From Prevotella sp. P3-122 (lineage in GTDB: Bacteria > Bacteroidota > Bacteroidia > Bacteroidales > Bacteroidaceae): 64,000 bases of DNA. The position numbers and the translations under genes were made by a program. Every line of letters starts with the position of its first letter. Position 1 is the first letter of the stretch. Below the pieces are notes generated by a model. It searched no databases. It was not told the DNA's origin and worked only from the letters and a program-made list of their open reading frames with translations. The DNA is taken from contig NZ_NPJH01000013.1 in assembly GCF_002251365.1 (NCBI RefSeq), positions 62,001 to 126,000 on the forward strand. The letters are read 5' to 3'. Positions 29,162 through 37,384 of the stretch are shown piece by piece.

Positions 29162-32100
29162 TTAAAAACCAAGCTGAAGACCGAATGACACTGATGTGGC
29201 ATGTGGATATGCCCAATTGGGGTTCTCAGGGTCAGAAACTGTAAATCCATCAGACTTGAGAGTGAAGATGTTCTGTCCAGATACATAGAAACGTGCGCTT
29301 GTCATATTGACTTTCTTAAGCAGACTCGACGGCATGTTATAACCAATCTGCAGTGAGCGCAACTTCAACCATGAACCATGCTCAACATAATATGTAGAGG
29401 CACGACCTTCGTCACCGGTATTGTTGGTGGTAAGAGCTGGGATAGTGGAAGAGGTGTTGTCCTGTGTCCATGCCTGAAGCATACGGTTACCCTTGTTGCT
29501 ACCTGCATCGGTGATACTGTAGAAGTCGGTCTGGAACTTCTGGTTGTTGTAGATGTCAACACCGCAAACACCCTGGAAGAACATTGAGAGGTCGAAATCC
29601 TTGTAGTTGAGTGATACATTCAGACCCCAAGAGAAGTTTGGCACCGGATTGAAGATCCATGTCTGGTCGTCGGCATTGATACGTCCGTCACCATTGAGGT
29701 CGGCATACTTCAGACCTCCGACGCGTGCGTTCTCCTGACCGCATGCAAGCACCTCCTCACGGTTCTGATAGAGTCCGTCAACAACATATCCTACGATTGA
29801 GCCATAAGGCTTCTTTGCCTGAACGAGGTTCTCTGTGGTGGTATGTACGTAAGAACCGGTTGTTGTCTCGGGCAGATAAGTCACGCGGTTACGGAAGAAG
29901 TCGAGATTTCCGCTGATATTGTAACCTAGTCCGTAAGCTGTAGTGTGGCGATATCCGGCCGTGAACTCCATACCCCAGTTTTCAAGAGAAGGACCATTGC
30001 TCCATGATGCGCCGCCTTCACCGAGCGATGCGAGATAAGCAGGCTGGATAAGCATGTCCTCAACTTTCTTGAGATAGATATCGGCAGTACCGTAGAGCTC
30101 GTTGTTGAACAGGGCGAAGTCGATACCGGCGTTATACTGGATGGTGGTCTCCCACTTCAAGTTAGGATTCTCAGTCTGGATGGCGCGGAATCCTGAGGGG
30201 AAGATACCAGAGCCCTGAAGATAGAGGTCGTAGGCGGTAGAAGTGACGCGGTCGTTGCCATAGTCGGCAATATAAAGACCATAGCGGGCATTGTTGGATA
30301 TGGCCTGGTTACCTGTTTCACCCCAAGAGAGACGAATCTTCAAGTCGTCGAGCCAGTCTTTCTTCAGGTTCTGCGAAAGACGATAACCAAGGGTTGCTGC
30401 GGGGAATGTACCATAGCGATTGTTGCGTCCGAAGCGGGAGCTACCGTCACGACGTATGGTGAACGATGCAAGGACAAGGTCTTTCCAGTTGTAGTCTGCC
30501 TTGCCGAAGAAAGACACGAGGTTGTAGCCACTGGCAATACCTGTTGCACGCTCAGTACCTGTAGCTGCGTCTGGCCACATATATTTATATGTCTCAAGGT
30601 CGAACATTTCGGCATAAGAAGAGAACTCGTCACGGCCCTGATGGTGCATCTCCATACCGAGGAGCACACCGAAATGATGGTCTTTCCACAATGTGAAGTT
30701 GTAGTTGGCGGTGTTTGACCATGTCCACTTCATATCGTTTGCCTCACTGAGAGTGGTGCTTGGAGTTGAGTTGTTCACCACATCTGAGTGGAAGGTGTAA
30801 TTCACCGAGTGGATGAAGCCCTGGTCGTAGTCGATACCGAAGTTTGAGCGCAACACGAGTCCTTCGATTGGTTTGATGTCGATATAGGCATTTCCGAACA
30901 CACGCCATACCTTCAGTCTGTTGTCGCGGTTGTGATAGAGTTCACGCAATGGGTTCTGACGGTCGCTCATACCACCCACAGGACCAGCGAATGTCTCGTT
31001 GTCTTCCTCATATACAGGCACTGTAGGCGACATCTTAAGTGCATTCTCCATTGGGAAGCTGTTCACCTGGTTCGTGTAGCTTATGGTAAGGTTCTCTCCG
31101 ATGGTGACAAGCTTGTTGATATTATAGCTGGTGTTCACACGTCCAGAGAAGTTCTCGAAATCGGTATATTTCAAGATACCATTGTTCTTCTTGTAACCCA
31201 ACGACATAAGGGCTGAATACTTGTCGGTAGCATTGGATATAGACAAGTCGTAGCTCTGTGAGAAACCAGTGCGTGAGATAGCGTCGAGCCAGTCGGTATC
31301 GCTGAAACGCATGGTCTTCTTGGAGTTGATAAATCCGTCATACAGACCATTCACGGTGTAGTTGTTATACTGACCGGTCTTAGGGTCGTATGCCTTGATA
31401 CCGATACCTTGTGTGGCATTGAGGTTAAGACCATAGTTGCTTGCGTAAGCTACCGGGTCGAGACCATCGTTTAGTGCTGCCTGAGCCATTGCGGTTGCAT
31501 ACTCTGCCGAATTACACAAGTCCATTGTCGACTGCGATGTGTAGAACTGTGCAGTGAGGTTGGCAGAGAAGTCGATCTTCACCTTTTCGCCCTTCTTTCC
31601 CTTGCGCGTAGTAATGATGATAACACCGTTGGCGGCGCGCGAACCATAGATAGAAGCCGAGGCGGCATCCTTCAACACCTGCATGCTCTCGATGTCGTTC
31701 ATGTTAAGAGAGTTGAGGGTGGCAGTTGTGGGCACACCGTCGATAACGAAGAGTGGGTCTTGAGAAGAGTTGAACGAGCCGATACCACGGATGCGCACGG
31801 TACCCGTTCCTGAAGGCGAGCCATCGGTGGTAACGGTCATACCAGCCACCTTTCCCTGCAACGCCCTCATGGGGTCGCTGTCGGAAGAAGTCTTGAGGTC
31901 CTTTGTCTGCACAACAGCCACCGAACCAGTCAGGTCAGCCTTGCGCTGTGTGGTGTAACCGGTCACCACCACCTCCTGAAGGCTCTGGGCATCTTCCTTG
32001 AGCACGATTTTCATCGTGGGCTCCGCGTTCAGCTCCTGAGTCATGAAGCCGATGTAGCTTACTACAATCTTGGCTCCGCTTGCAGTTGTCAACTTGAAGT

Positions 32101-32278
32101 TTCCGTCAAAATCGGTAACTGTACCGTTCGTCGTTCCCTTCTCCATAATTGAGGCACCGATGATAGTCTCGCCATTCGGGTCGACAACAGTTCCGCTAAC
32201 CTCAATCTTCTGTGCGCACATAATGGTACTGACCATTGCCAATAGCGCACTTGCGATAAATTTTTGTAAATGCTTCAT
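29162..32278 (-). CDS. SusC/RagA-family TonB-linked outer-membrane transporter of the fructan locus
   Basis: 1038 residues. Signal peptide MKHLQKFIASALLAMVSTIMC(AQ), then a carboxypeptidase-like beta domain (GTVVDPNGETIIGASIMEKG), TonB box region LQEVVVTGYTTQRK, the plug with RIRGIGSFNSSQDPLFVIDG and IYGSRAANGVIIITT, and a 22-strand barrel ending in VSFGLQLGF. There is no N-terminal STN domain, so it is not of the sigma/anti-sigma-regulated type. It imports fructan oligosaccharides powered by TonB. First gene of the fructan operon; only a TAnnTTTG box is visible upstream, which fits activation by a regulator encoded elsewhere. Confidence 0.95.
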   Translation of the reverse strand: MKHLQKFIASALLAMVSTIMCAQKIEVSGTVVDPNGETIIGASIMEKGTTNGTVTDFDGNFKLTTASGAKIVVSYIGFMTQELNAEPTMKIVLKEDAQSLQEVVVTGYTTQRKADLTGSVAVVQTKDLKTSSDSDPMRALQGKVAGMTVTTDGSPSGTGTVRIRGIGSFNSSQDPLFVIDGVPTTATLNSLNMNDIESMQVLKDAASASIYGSRAANGVIIITTRKGKKGEKVKIDFSANLTAQFYTSQSTMDLCNSAEYATAMAQAALNDGLDPVAYASNYGLNLNATQGIGIKAYDPKTGQYNNYTVNGLYDGFINSKKTMRFSDTDWLDAISRTGFSQSYDLSISNATDKYSALMSLGYKKNNGILKYTDFENFSGRVNTSYNINKLVTIGENLTISYTNQVNSFPMENALKMSPTVPVYEEDNETFAGPVGGMSDRQNPLRELYHNRDNRLKVWRVFGNAYIDIKPIEGLVLRSNFGIDYDQGFIHSVNYTFHSDVVNNSTPSTTLSEANDMKWTWSNTANYNFTLWKDHHFGVLLGMEMHHQGRDEFSSYAEMFDLETYKYMWPDAATGTERATGIASGYNLVSFFGKADYNWKDLVLASFTIRRDGSSRFGRNNRYGTFPAATLGYRLSQNLKKDWLDDLKIRLSWGETGNQAISNNARYGLYIADYGNDRVTSTAYDLYLQGSGIFPSGFRAIQTENPNLKWETTIQYNAGIDFALFNNELYGTADIYLKKVEDMLIQPAYLASLGEGGASWSNGPSLENWGMEFTAGYRHTTAYGLGYNISGNLDFFRNRVTYLPETTTGSYVHTTTENLVQAKKPYGSIVGYVVDGLYQNREEVLACGQENARVGGLKYADLNGDGRINADDQTWIFNPVPNFSWGLNVSLNYKDFDLSMFFQGVCGVDIYNNQKFQTDFYSITDAGSNKGNRMLQAWTQDNTSSTIPALTTNNTGDEGRASTYYVEHGSWLKLRSLQIGYNMPSSLLKKVNMTSARFYVSGQNIFTLKSDGFTVSDPENPNWAYPHATSVSFGLQLGF

Positions 32279-32312
32279 TTAGGATTTTAGTGAAAGTTTA
32301 AGAAAACTGCTG

Positions 32313-32320
32313 CAAAGATA
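32313..32320 (-). promoter_or_regulatory. -7 box of the fructan operon
   Basis: TATCTTTG read on the minus strand, 34 bp before the susC ATG. At the expected distance (19-20 bp) there is no TTTG, which suits a promoter that needs an activator. Confidence 0.55.
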
Positions 32321-32415
32321 AATGTGACGACTACAAATATAGCTAAAAAAACGTTCATCTGATGCAAATTTTGTTTCTATGTATCAAATTTTATAGGAAA
32401 CGAACGAAATTTATC

Positions 32416-32471
32416 AAAGGGCGGAGGTCAAAGGGCGGAGGTCAAAGGGCGGAGGTCAAAGGGCGGAGGTC
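32416..32471. repeat. Tandem repeat, 4 x 14 bp, G-rich
   Basis: AAAGGGCGGAGGTC is repeated exactly four times (32416, 32430, 32444, 32458), then decays into GGAGGACTAAGG. Each unit contains GGG and two GG runs, so the plus strand could fold into G-quadruplexes. Position: about 140-195 bp upstream of the susC start. Confidence 0.95.
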
Positions 32472-32600
32472 GGAGGACTAAGGTTTGAGGGATTTGATGG
32501 ATTGTCATATTATGCAACATTACCGTTAAGCATTGAGACATATTTCGTTTTTAACTTTCATAGTGCTGCAAATCAAAAAATATATAACACCCCAGCAGAC

Positions 32601-32750
32601 ATGGCAAAAATAGTAATAAAAACAGGGAAGCCCACTCCTTTTGGTGGAATAATTTCGATTATGGAACAATTTGACTCAAATCACTCATCCGTCATAGATT
32701 CTACCCTTAGTATTATTGTGAGCTGTATGGTTATATTGTTTTTGTGTTTT
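32601..32750 (+). pseudogene. Decayed N-terminal fragment of an IS1380-like transposase
   Basis: From the ATG at 32601 the frame reads MAKIVIKTGKPTPFGGII, then SIMEQFD and VIDSTL, which I recognise as the N terminus of IS1380-family transposases of Bacteroidetes (usual pattern: MAKI, TPFGGIF, MEQFD, VIDSTLG, then C-x-LYGYQYSE). After VIDSTL (ending 32708) the frame is lost; the next conserved piece CELYGY is found one frame over at 32717-32734, so there is a frameshift between 32709 and 32722. Nothing of the catalytic core remains. The family call is from memory and needs a search. Confidence 0.6.
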
Positions 32751-32927
32751 TTTATAAGGGTGGCCGCGGATTTAAGAATTAGTTTTCGTATGTCAGGCAG
32801 TGATGCTTTGTTACGCTGCAGTCCAGGAGCAAAAACAAGCCGATGTGACAGATTACATGGATTTTGGGTTTAGATAACCAACAACCACCTATGACGGGGC
32901 AAAGGGCATTGCGACGGACTGGTGGTG

Positions 32928-33037
32928 AACGCAAAACTTTGCAACCGCCAACGCAAAGCTTTGCAACTGCCAACGCAAAGCTTTGCAAACGCCAACGCAA
33001 AGCTTTGCATCTGCTCCTGCAAACGTTTGCTTTGAAA
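32928..33037. repeat. Array of five palindromes with 22-bp period
   Basis: Units start at 32928, 32950, 32972, 32994 and 33016, exactly 22 bp apart. The core is the palindrome GCAAAGCTTTGC (three copies), preceded by a one-base variant GCAAAACTTTGC and followed by another palindrome, GCAAACGTTTGC, in the same phase. Linkers between cores are about 10 bp and similar (AACCGCCAAC, AACTGCCAAC, AAACGCCAAC). Much too regular and too short-spaced for CRISPR. Confidence 0.93.
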
Positions 33038-33125
33038 GTGGCCTTCATTTTGAATCCTTTCCCATGTTTTTCTACAGAGCCGTAACAAACGGCGACTGTC
33101 CGAAGGATAAGGCTAGAAAACTATA

Positions 33126-33161
33126 AACAGCCGGACGCTACCACTGTTGCGACCGGCTGTT
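33126..33161 (-). terminator. Hairpin downstream of the DUF4302 gene
   Basis: 9-bp perfect stem AACAGCCGG/CCGGCTGTT (33126-33134 with 33153-33161), 18-nt loop, followed on the minus strand by TATAGTTTTC. Probably ends the metallohydrolase operon, about 130 bp after its last stop; the T-run is weak. Confidence 0.5.
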
Positions 33162-33290
33162 GGTTAGCCAATTGTTTCTATACAATTGAAGTGTTACCCT
33201 AAGTAACAATCTGAGTTACCTATAAGCAATAGTCTGGTGTTATCCTTTTCATTTTCATGATTGTGTTTAATCCAATACAACAAACTGCTG

Positions 33291-34628
33291 TTAATCCCAG
33301 AAGCTATAGTAATATCTGAAGTATCTCTTGAAGAGTATGCTGTTCTCTGGATTGCTTTCGTCCACGAGCTGGAATTCGGATGGTGACATTGACGTGCCGC
33401 TCGTTGGCACAATCTTGTATGTACGCCATTCGTCGGTTGTGGCTATGGCGTCGATGACATACTTGAAGCCAAGGTCATAGATGGTGTAGCCAAGTCCAGA
33501 ATGTTCTGTGCCTGTATATTTCAGCGCTATTCTGTCCATTCCCATTTTCTTTATCTCGAACGGGAAGTGTATTTCACCGTTGCCGTACCACATATTGACC
33601 GTAAGGACAGTTTTTCCTTTGCCGTCGGGGTTGAATGTGATGCTGTACAGGTTTGTCGGCTTGTATTTACTGTTGTTCAGGGCCGTCCTCATTTTGTCCC
33701 ACTCGCCCTGTGTGTATGTACCGAGACAGCTGTAGCCGAAGAAACGGTCGTCGTAGCTGTCGGCGTCATCGACGAAGTAGTCGGCATAGGGTCTCGGTAT
33801 GATGCGGGCACCTGTAAGGTGGTCTACATATCCGTCTTTCTCCTCCGTCAGCTTCATCTCTTTTATTATATGTCCTTTGTACTCTATGTTCTCGAGCAGG
33901 TAGATGCCGTCGACGAGGTTTCCGTACGAATAGAGATGTTCCACCTTTGGCCCGTCTTCCTTGTCGGGATAGATAAGCATGAAGTTCTGGTAGCCGCTGA
34001 GGAACCGTGCCTGCACGGTATCGCCGGCACATACGAAGGCACAGTCGTAGGGCGAATACGTAGCCGTAATCTCGTCGCTGAGCCTCTGGTATTCATCGCC
34101 AGGCATTTTCATCTTTATCATCATGAACGGCAGCTGCTTGGTCTTTCCGCGTCCGAAGATGGTATCTTCGTTTTCAGAGTATCGGTCGAGACAGAACTCG
34201 AAGTCGGCCTGCAGGTCCTGTGCGAAATACTGCGACTGGTCGGCATAGTAGTGGAAGAATCCGTTGTAGGTATCGAACGAGAGTACTATGCCGTTGTCCA
34301 TCTTGAACGAGTAAGTGCTCTGTATGCTGTCGAGTGTCGACACGTTGGGTATGCGTCGTGTAGACAGCGAGTTGTAGAAGGTGCAGTAGTCCTGGTCGAA
34401 TCTTACCGCATACGTATACACACCCGGATGTCTGCCGTAGGTAGGATTGTCGGTATAGAGAGCCCAGCCATATTCATTGTTGTTGAACACCCTCCGGTAG
34501 TCTGCCATCCAGTTGTCCTGACGTGTTGCAGGGTCAATGTCAAACACGTCGTCCTCCATCATCTGGCACGATGTAAGCATAGATGCCGCCATTGTTCCCC
34601 ATGCCAATATATTGAATATCTTTTTCAT
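33291..34628 (-). CDS. DUF4302-type lipoprotein
   Basis: 445 residues, lipobox TSC (Cys21) followed by QMMEDDVFD. The rest is one large domain rich in aromatic residues: YRRVFNNNEYGWALYTDNPT, DGIVL-like strands (MDNGIVLSFDTYNGFFHYYA), AGDTVQARFLSGYQNFMLIY and LKYTGTEHSGLGYTIYDLGF. I match this to the DUF4302 family, whose members lie beside SusCD and zinc metallohydrolase lipoproteins in Bacteroidetes. Its function is unknown; by place it should be a surface binding or processing protein for the locus's substrate. Starts 23 bp after the metallohydrolase and is the last gene of the operon. Confidence 0.8.
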   Translation of the reverse strand: MKKIFNILAWGTMAASMLTSCQMMEDDVFDIDPATRQDNWMADYRRVFNNNEYGWALYTDNPTYGRHPGVYTYAVRFDQDYCTFYNSLSTRRIPNVSTLDSIQSTYSFKMDNGIVLSFDTYNGFFHYYADQSQYFAQDLQADFEFCLDRYSENEDTIFGRGKTKQLPFMMIKMKMPGDEYQRLSDEITATYSPYDCAFVCAGDTVQARFLSGYQNFMLIYPDKEDGPKVEHLYSYGNLVDGIYLLENIEYKGHIIKEMKLTEEKDGYVDHLTGARIIPRPYADYFVDDADSYDDRFFGYSCLGTYTQGEWDKMRTALNNSKYKPTNLYSITFNPDGKGKTVLTVNMWYGNGEIHFPFEIKKMGMDRIALKYTGTEHSGLGYTIYDLGFKYVIDAIATTDEWRTYKIVPTSGTSMSPSEFQLVDESNPENSILFKRYFRYYYSFWD

Positions 34629-34651
34629 AAGTGTTTTCTGTTTACGATAGT

Positions 34652-35596
34652 TTACATACTGATATCATCGAAGTTCACCTCTTTCACCTTTGCCTCGCGT
34701 TCCTGAACGGCATCGCGCAGCGCGTCGATGTCAAGGTTCCAGTTCTTGGAGAAATACTCCTTCACCAAGCGCAGCTTGGCCGTAATCTTTCCGCTGCCGC
34801 TGTTGCCTGCCCGGTCTGTCAAGGCCTGGAATTCGTCCTTGGTGCTGCACACATACGTCGAGAATGTCTCGGCAAAGTCTTCGTCGGCGCTGTAGGCCGC
34901 GTAGGCCGTCACGAAGCCAAGCGCCTGTATCTGCGGGTCGTCGGGGCTTGCAAACTCAGAGGTGTACATACCACCGAGATAGTTGTTGCCGGTAATCTGG
35001 TTGAACTCCGTAGAATAGGCGACTTTCTGATGGAAGGTGTGCCCGAACTCATGGATTATGGTATGGAAGAAAATCTTGTTCAGCTCCGTACGGTCGCGTA
35101 TCACGCTGTCCTTAGGCACCCAGTTCTCGTATACCACGTCGCCCAGGTGGTTGACGTACCAGAGGTTAATCTTGTAGCCACCTTCCGACGAGCCGAGCGT
35201 CATGGAGCTGTTGGTGTTCCATCCCGGGTTGCCTACGAGGTGTACGAGTTTCGGGAAGTTGTCGTGGATAAATTTCTTGCTTCCTGTCACCTCGTCGAAA
35301 GAGTCGAAACAAATATATTTCAGCAGGGTTGCCATGCGCACCGCATTCTTGTATGTAGGAGGCACGAGTATGTAGTTCATGCTTGTCTCGTTGTCCTCCC
35401 AGCGGTAGCGCAGTTCTATGTTGTATGGCTTCACGTAGTTTTCGTAGAGCCACTTGTCGAGGTCGTTCTGTGGAGTCTGCGTGTCCTTTATCACGCTGAT
35501 GCCGTAGTCTACGTCTGGCTCGTCAGAGCATGACTGCATGGTAAAGGCAACAGCAGCCAGAACCATCAACCGTAGAATATTCTTTATGTTTGTCAT
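34652..35596 (-). CDS. Zinc metallohydrolase lipoprotein associated with SusCD import
   Basis: 314 residues. Lipobox QSC (Cys23) followed by SDEPDVD, an acidic surface-export pattern. The active site is HTIIHEFGHTFHQ with zinc ligands His182 and His186 and catalytic Glu183; a likely third ligand is Glu243 in SADEDFAETFSTYV. This matches the substrate import-associated zinc metallohydrolase lipoproteins known next to RagA/RagB pairs. Substrate unknown: it may cleave a protein or peptide captured by SusCD. Starts 18 bp after susD, inside the operon. Confidence 0.87.
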   Translation of the reverse strand: MTNIKNILRLMVLAAVAFTMQSCSDEPDVDYGISVIKDTQTPQNDLDKWLYENYVKPYNIELRYRWEDNETSMNYILVPPTYKNAVRMATLLKYICFDSFDEVTGSKKFIHDNFPKLVHLVGNPGWNTNSSMTLGSSEGGYKINLWYVNHLGDVVYENWVPKDSVIRDRTELNKIFFHTIIHEFGHTFHQKVAYSTEFNQITGNNYLGGMYTSEFASPDDPQIQALGFVTAYAAYSADEDFAETFSTYVCSTKDEFQALTDRAGNSGSGKITAKLRLVKEYFSKNWNLDIDALRDAVQEREAKVKEVNFDDISM

Positions 35597-35614
35597 ATTA
35601 TGTTCTCCTTGTCT

Positions 35615-37357
35615 TTACTTGGTTAGGTATAGTATGCGGTCTGCCATGCTTGCCGACCATGTATTTAGCTCTGCCTTCTCTTCGTCGGCAGTAGGACGTG
35701 CGTTAGGCACGAGTCCTGCTCCCTGCACCTCGAACGGCAACTGTATGGCCTGTCGCGGGTCACGGTACTCCATGCTGTCTGTAAGAGCAAGCATGTTCAT
35801 TGATGTGTTAATCTCACGACGGTATATCTTTATGCCGTAGCGCTTGATGTCGAACCACCGCATGCCTTCGTGCAGGAACTCCAGACGGCGAAGCAAGAGC
35901 ACACACTGGATGATGTTCTCCTTGTCGCTGCCTTCCTCAAGAGTCACCCAGTCGGGGTTGAGGTGTTTGCGAGGCAGAGGTCTTTCAGGACGGTAGTAGT
36001 CATACTTGGCAACCCACTTGCGTATGGAAGCCATCGTTATCTCGTTTTCTATCTGCTGCTCGTCATAGATGTAGTTCCAGTTTTCGTCGTACTTATAGGT
36101 ATTGTACTTCACCTTATCGGAGACGAAGTTCTTTGTCCACATGGTCATGTCTGCAAGAGCCTCGTCGTATTTTCCCAACAGTGCATAGGCTTCGGCACGG
36201 TTGAGCAACGCCTCTTCCGCCTTGAGGGCTACGACCACTGTACGATAGTAGCCTGTGTTGTTGGTGGTGCCATACTGCTCATAGTACACAGGCTGCTTGG
36301 GCAGACAGAAGAGGTTCTTTGACTGACTGTAGAACCAGTAGAAGCGGAACATCTGCTGTGACTCCCTTGCCGTGGCGTTGTCTGGTTCCCAAGGTGTGGC
36401 GAAGAACTGTTCGGCCTGTCCGATGTAGCTGTTGTTGTTGAACCTTGAGCCCATGATGGTATATCCGCTGAAATAGAACTGGTCGGTAGAATATACCGGC
36501 AACAGAAGGAAGTTGGCCTTTTCCTTTGCCGAGGCATACTGCATGGAGCGTGGCTGCATGTTGTCGGTAGGCATATCCTTCATTGCGTCGTAGTCGCGCA
36601 TTACTTCCTGCGGGTTGCTGCCAAGAGCCTTGGTGGCATATTCTATGACCTTTTCAGGCTTCTGGTAGAAGAGGTAGAAGCGTGAGGCGAATGTGTAGGC
36701 GGCCTTGGAGTTGAAGTGATAGCGTGGCACGGAATAGATGGCGTCGCTCATAAGCGACATGCCTTCGAGGAGGTCTTTCTCTATCATCTCGTAGTCGTGG
36801 GCAACGGTGCCTCGGTCGTACTTCGGGTCGAGTGTTGTCTCTGGCTCGGTAGTGTATGGAATACCGGGGTCTGTGTTGCTGAACTGCTTAGAGTAGTTCA
36901 TGCAGAAGATGTTGGTCAGGACGAAGTGTGCGTATGCACGGCAAAGCAGAGCCTCGCCCTTCAGCGCCTTCAGTTTCTCGGTGGTGGCACCGCCCATCTT
37001 CTCTATGGCAGCCAAGGCGTGGTTGGCGGATGCTATGGCAGAATAGTAGTCCTGCCATATCATGGCCGTGTTCTCATTATCGCTTTCCGTAACAGGCTGC
37101 CAGCGGTAGCACTGTTCTGAGAAGCGGTCATAATTGCCGTTGAGATCGCCATTGATATCGTCGGCATTGTCGGAGGCAAGCTCGGTCACTCTTACAAATG
37201 ATGCCTGTGGGTAGGCTGTAGCGAGCATGGCCTGCACCTTCTCTTCGTTGTCTACATTGATACGGCTGTCGGGCGTAGCATCCAGAAAGTCGTTGCAAGC
37301 CGTGAGCGACATAGCAAGCACGGAGCAGGCACAAAGATGTTTATATAGTGTTTTCAT
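35615..37357 (-). CDS. SusD/RagB-family lipoprotein of the sigma-regulated locus
   Basis: 580 residues, lipobox TAC (Cys21) followed by NDFLDATPDSRI, the usual SusD start. Contains LKGEALLCRAYAHFVLTNIF, which is the SusD RA..HF..L motif, and a C-terminal region with RRLEFLHEGMRWFDIKRYGI, also conserved. It should be the substrate-binding lid of the SusC encoded 27 bp upstream. It is diverged from the fructan SusD, so a different ligand is expected. Confidence 0.93.
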   Translation of the reverse strand: MKTLYKHLCACSVLAMSLTACNDFLDATPDSRINVDNEEKVQAMLATAYPQASFVRVTELASDNADDINGDLNGNYDRFSEQCYRWQPVTESDNENTAMIWQDYYSAIASANHALAAIEKMGGATTEKLKALKGEALLCRAYAHFVLTNIFCMNYSKQFSNTDPGIPYTTEPETTLDPKYDRGTVAHDYEMIEKDLLEGMSLMSDAIYSVPRYHFNSKAAYTFASRFYLFYQKPEKVIEYATKALGSNPQEVMRDYDAMKDMPTDNMQPRSMQYASAKEKANFLLLPVYSTDQFYFSGYTIMGSRFNNNSYIGQAEQFFATPWEPDNATARESQQMFRFYWFYSQSKNLFCLPKQPVYYEQYGTTNNTGYYRTVVVALKAEEALLNRAEAYALLGKYDEALADMTMWTKNFVSDKVKYNTYKYDENWNYIYDEQQIENEITMASIRKWVAKYDYYRPERPLPRKHLNPDWVTLEEGSDKENIIQCVLLLRRLEFLHEGMRWFDIKRYGIKIYRREINTSMNMLALTDSMEYRDPRQAIQLPFEVQGAGLVPNARPTADEEKAELNTWSASMADRILYLTK

Positions 37358-37384
37358 TGTTGTTCTGTTTATGTTCGAATATTG

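Larger units (their letters stand above)
32279..33290. other. One-kilobase non-coding island between the two SusCD loci
   Basis: 1012 bp without an intact gene. From left to right it holds the susC promoter, a four-copy 14-bp G-rich tandem repeat, a decayed transposase fragment, a five-unit 22-bp palindromic array and a hairpin after the DUF4302 gene. Short open frames here overlap repeats and have no family resemblance apart from the transposase fragment. The mixture suggests a spot that has taken insertions. Confidence 0.75.

Noticed and set aside
32502-32873. 123-codon open frame as a real gene
   Set aside because: Only residues from 32601 to about 32708 look like protein of a known family (transposase start); the rest is out of frame and ends in repeats.
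32928-33037. Possible CRISPR array
   Set aside because: Linkers of about 10 bp are conserved rather than unique spacers; period is 22 bp; no cas genes.
32279-33290. tRNA or other stable RNA gene in the 1-kb gap
   Set aside because: No cloverleaf, no TTCGA-type T-arm and no CCA end found by eye; repeats and a transposase remnant explain most of it.
33501-34706. 401-codon plus-strand open frame
   Set aside because: Opposite the DUF4302 lipoprotein; low-complexity Val/Cys/His-rich translation without any domain and no promoter.
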